Origin: CAZLMW01 sp964560875
Lineage (GTDB): Bacteria; Myxococcota_A; UBA9042
Assembly: GCA_964560875.1 (NCBI GenBank)
Contig: CAZLMW010000008.1
Location: 35,883-99,882, forward strand
Reading direction: 5' to 3'
DNA length: 64,000 nt
Positions 63,146 through 64,000 of the stretch are shown here, piece by piece (position 1 is the first letter of the stretch; each line of letters begins with the position of its first letter). The notes under the pieces were generated by a model. It was not told the DNA's origin, searched no databases, and worked only from the letters and a program-made list of their open reading frames with translations. The translations under genes were made by a program, and so were the position numbers.

Positions 63146-63861
63146 CAGAAGCGATCGAACAACCATCCCTTCTTGTCCTTGGCAACGATCGGGTTGAGCT
63201 GCTGTCCCGTGCGAGTCGTCACAACCAGTCGCGTGGTTCCCGGGCGCGGGCCGTCGCTTTGCTCGATCTCAAAGCCGTCCGCAGCGGCTTCCGCGTAGCG
63301 ATCGAGGTGGCGCCAAAAACGGGTTGGGTGCTTCTTGGCGCTCTTGCTCATGGATGCTTGCAGTCGAGGCGTCGCGAAGCGCTTCAGTCCCGGCAGGTTG
63401 TGGTTCGCGGCGACGTTGACGATCCGACGCAACAGCGCTTCGGGTGTGCGGCGGCTGCGGTGGACAACCTGGGCCGACAGCTCGACATCTCGCGTCGGGT
63501 CGGCTTCCGGCGGCGGCGGCTCGTCGCCTTCAGTCGGCTCCTCGAACGCCGGGTCTTTGCCGCGTTGCTGCCCCTCTAATGGCCGGTTGTCTTCCGGCGG
63601 AGGCTCGCGGACAGCCTTTTCATCAGCGGCGGGCTCTTCGGTGGGTGGCGTGTCCCGGGGCGGCGGGTTTTCGAGCTTGTACAGCGGCGCCTTGTAGGTC
63701 TTCGGATCAACGAGAACCGTGCGCTTCTTCGTCGGCTTCAGGCAGCGTCCCGGCCCGGTCCCGCAATCCAACGGCTCGTTGCAGGCGACCATGGCGACCA
63801 TCACGACGGGCACGGCAAGGGCCTTCGCGACTCGAGCAAATGTGGGACTGGCCGACAGCAT
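63145..63861 (-). CDS. Lipoprotein with long Pro/Glu linker, unknown function
   Basis: 238 residues from ATG 63861, with GAGGAA 4-5 bases upstream; an in-frame start 10 codons earlier lacks this site. Signal peptide FARVAKALAVPVVMVAMVAC gives Cys26. Two further Cys (LDCGTGPGRC) follow at once. Residues about 60-130 are a Pro/Glu/Asp linker, enough to span the periplasm. The C-terminal 105 residues fold as helix-rich then beta: TPEALLRRIVNVAANHNLPGLKRFATPRLQASMSKSAKKHPTRFWRHLDRY, and TTRLVVTTRTGQQLNPIVAKDKKGWLFDRF. The end resembles an NTF2-like or DUF4878-type C-terminus. Stop overlaps the next lipoprotein start, so the pair is coupled. Confidence 0.7.
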   Translation of the reverse strand: MLSASPTFARVAKALAVPVVMVAMVACNEPLDCGTGPGRCLKPTKKRTVLVDPKTYKAPLYKLENPPPRDTPPTEEPAADEKAVREPPPEDNRPLEGQQRGKDPAFEEPTEGDEPPPPEADPTRDVELSAQVVHRSRRTPEALLRRIVNVAANHNLPGLKRFATPRLQASMSKSAKKHPTRFWRHLDRYAEAAADGFEIEQSDGPRPGTTRLVVTTRTGQQLNPIVAKDKKGWLFDRF

Positions 63862-63947
63862 GGAGTTCCTCGCGTCCGGGCCGATTGACACCCGTCGCCG
63901 GATGCTACGTCGCCACCGGCGAGATGCAAACCGTCCGCAAATGCAGC

Positions 63948-64000
63948 CAGGTTCGATCGGAGTTCGCGGGGCGCGAGGGTCCGCGGGTGCTGCCGCACTG
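63948..64000 (-). repeat. Dispersed non-coding repeat, copy 2 (truncated by window end)
   Basis: Reverse-complement match to 20741-20793 with about 5 differences over about 53 bases. It lies upstream of the minus-strand lipoprotein gene and may extend beyond the right edge. A 15-base piece (ATCGGAGTTCGCGGG) also occurs at 14919-14933. Confidence 0.85.

Overview
The window looks like high-GC chromosome from a myxobacterium-type member of the former Deltaproteobacteria (Myxococcota or a relative). The grounds are several giant lipoproteins built from Cys-rich 'CDDGNxCTxDxC' modules joined by Asp/Thr/Pro/Gly or Ser linkers, an FHA/AAA regulator, a VIT-VWA plus DUF2135 pair, RCC1 and CARDB arrays, and an ASPIC/UnbV protein. 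It is a draft scaffold: 100 Ns interrupt one gene at 8970-9069. No rRNA, tRNA, CRISPR array or insertion sequence was seen.

Layout. 1-814: end of an AidB-like acyl-CoA dehydrogenase and an RpiB-type isomerase. 823-9436: Cys-rich lipoprotein, FHA/degenerate AAA regulator, small lipoprotein, and a TetR plus sterol-desaturase pair behind two palindromic operators. 9461-13495: a lipoprotein with Cys-rich modules, an LVIVD propeller and a redoxin domain, whose frame crosses a TGA in a U-P-I-C motif followed by a hairpin (candidate selenoprotein). 14184-30076: methyltransferase, CARDB lipoprotein, a radical SAM enzyme next to a protein with four xYGxP motifs, and a 3068-residue protein with five RCC1 propellers. 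30110-31845: decayed genes. 31893-34274: PNGase F-like lipoprotein.

34338-47971 is the most striking block: ten minus-strand genes joined by ATGA/GTGA overlaps or gaps of a few bases. They encode an ASPIC/UnbV protein (second in-frame TGA, with a hairpin whose loop is GGUC), an RND/MMPL exporter fused to a probable acyltransferase, a PAP2 phosphatase, a fatty-acid desaturase, a GH3-type acyl-adenylating enzyme, a Rieske oxygenase, a membrane protein, a tandem GNAT protein and an ABC exporter. This reads as a pathway for making and exporting a modified lipid or acyl conjugate.

48287-63861: metallophosphoesterase, NTF2-like lipoprotein, VIT-VWA lipoprotein coupled to a TPR-DUF2135 protein, type IV pilin-like protein with a TTG start, S9 peptidase, TetR regulator, MutH, rhomboid protease, MoaA behind a 77-residue protein, and two coupled lipoproteins. 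A dispersed repeat of about 53 bp lies at 20741-20793 and, inverted, at the right edge.

All assignments come from reading motifs and translations by eye. No database search or structure calculation was run.
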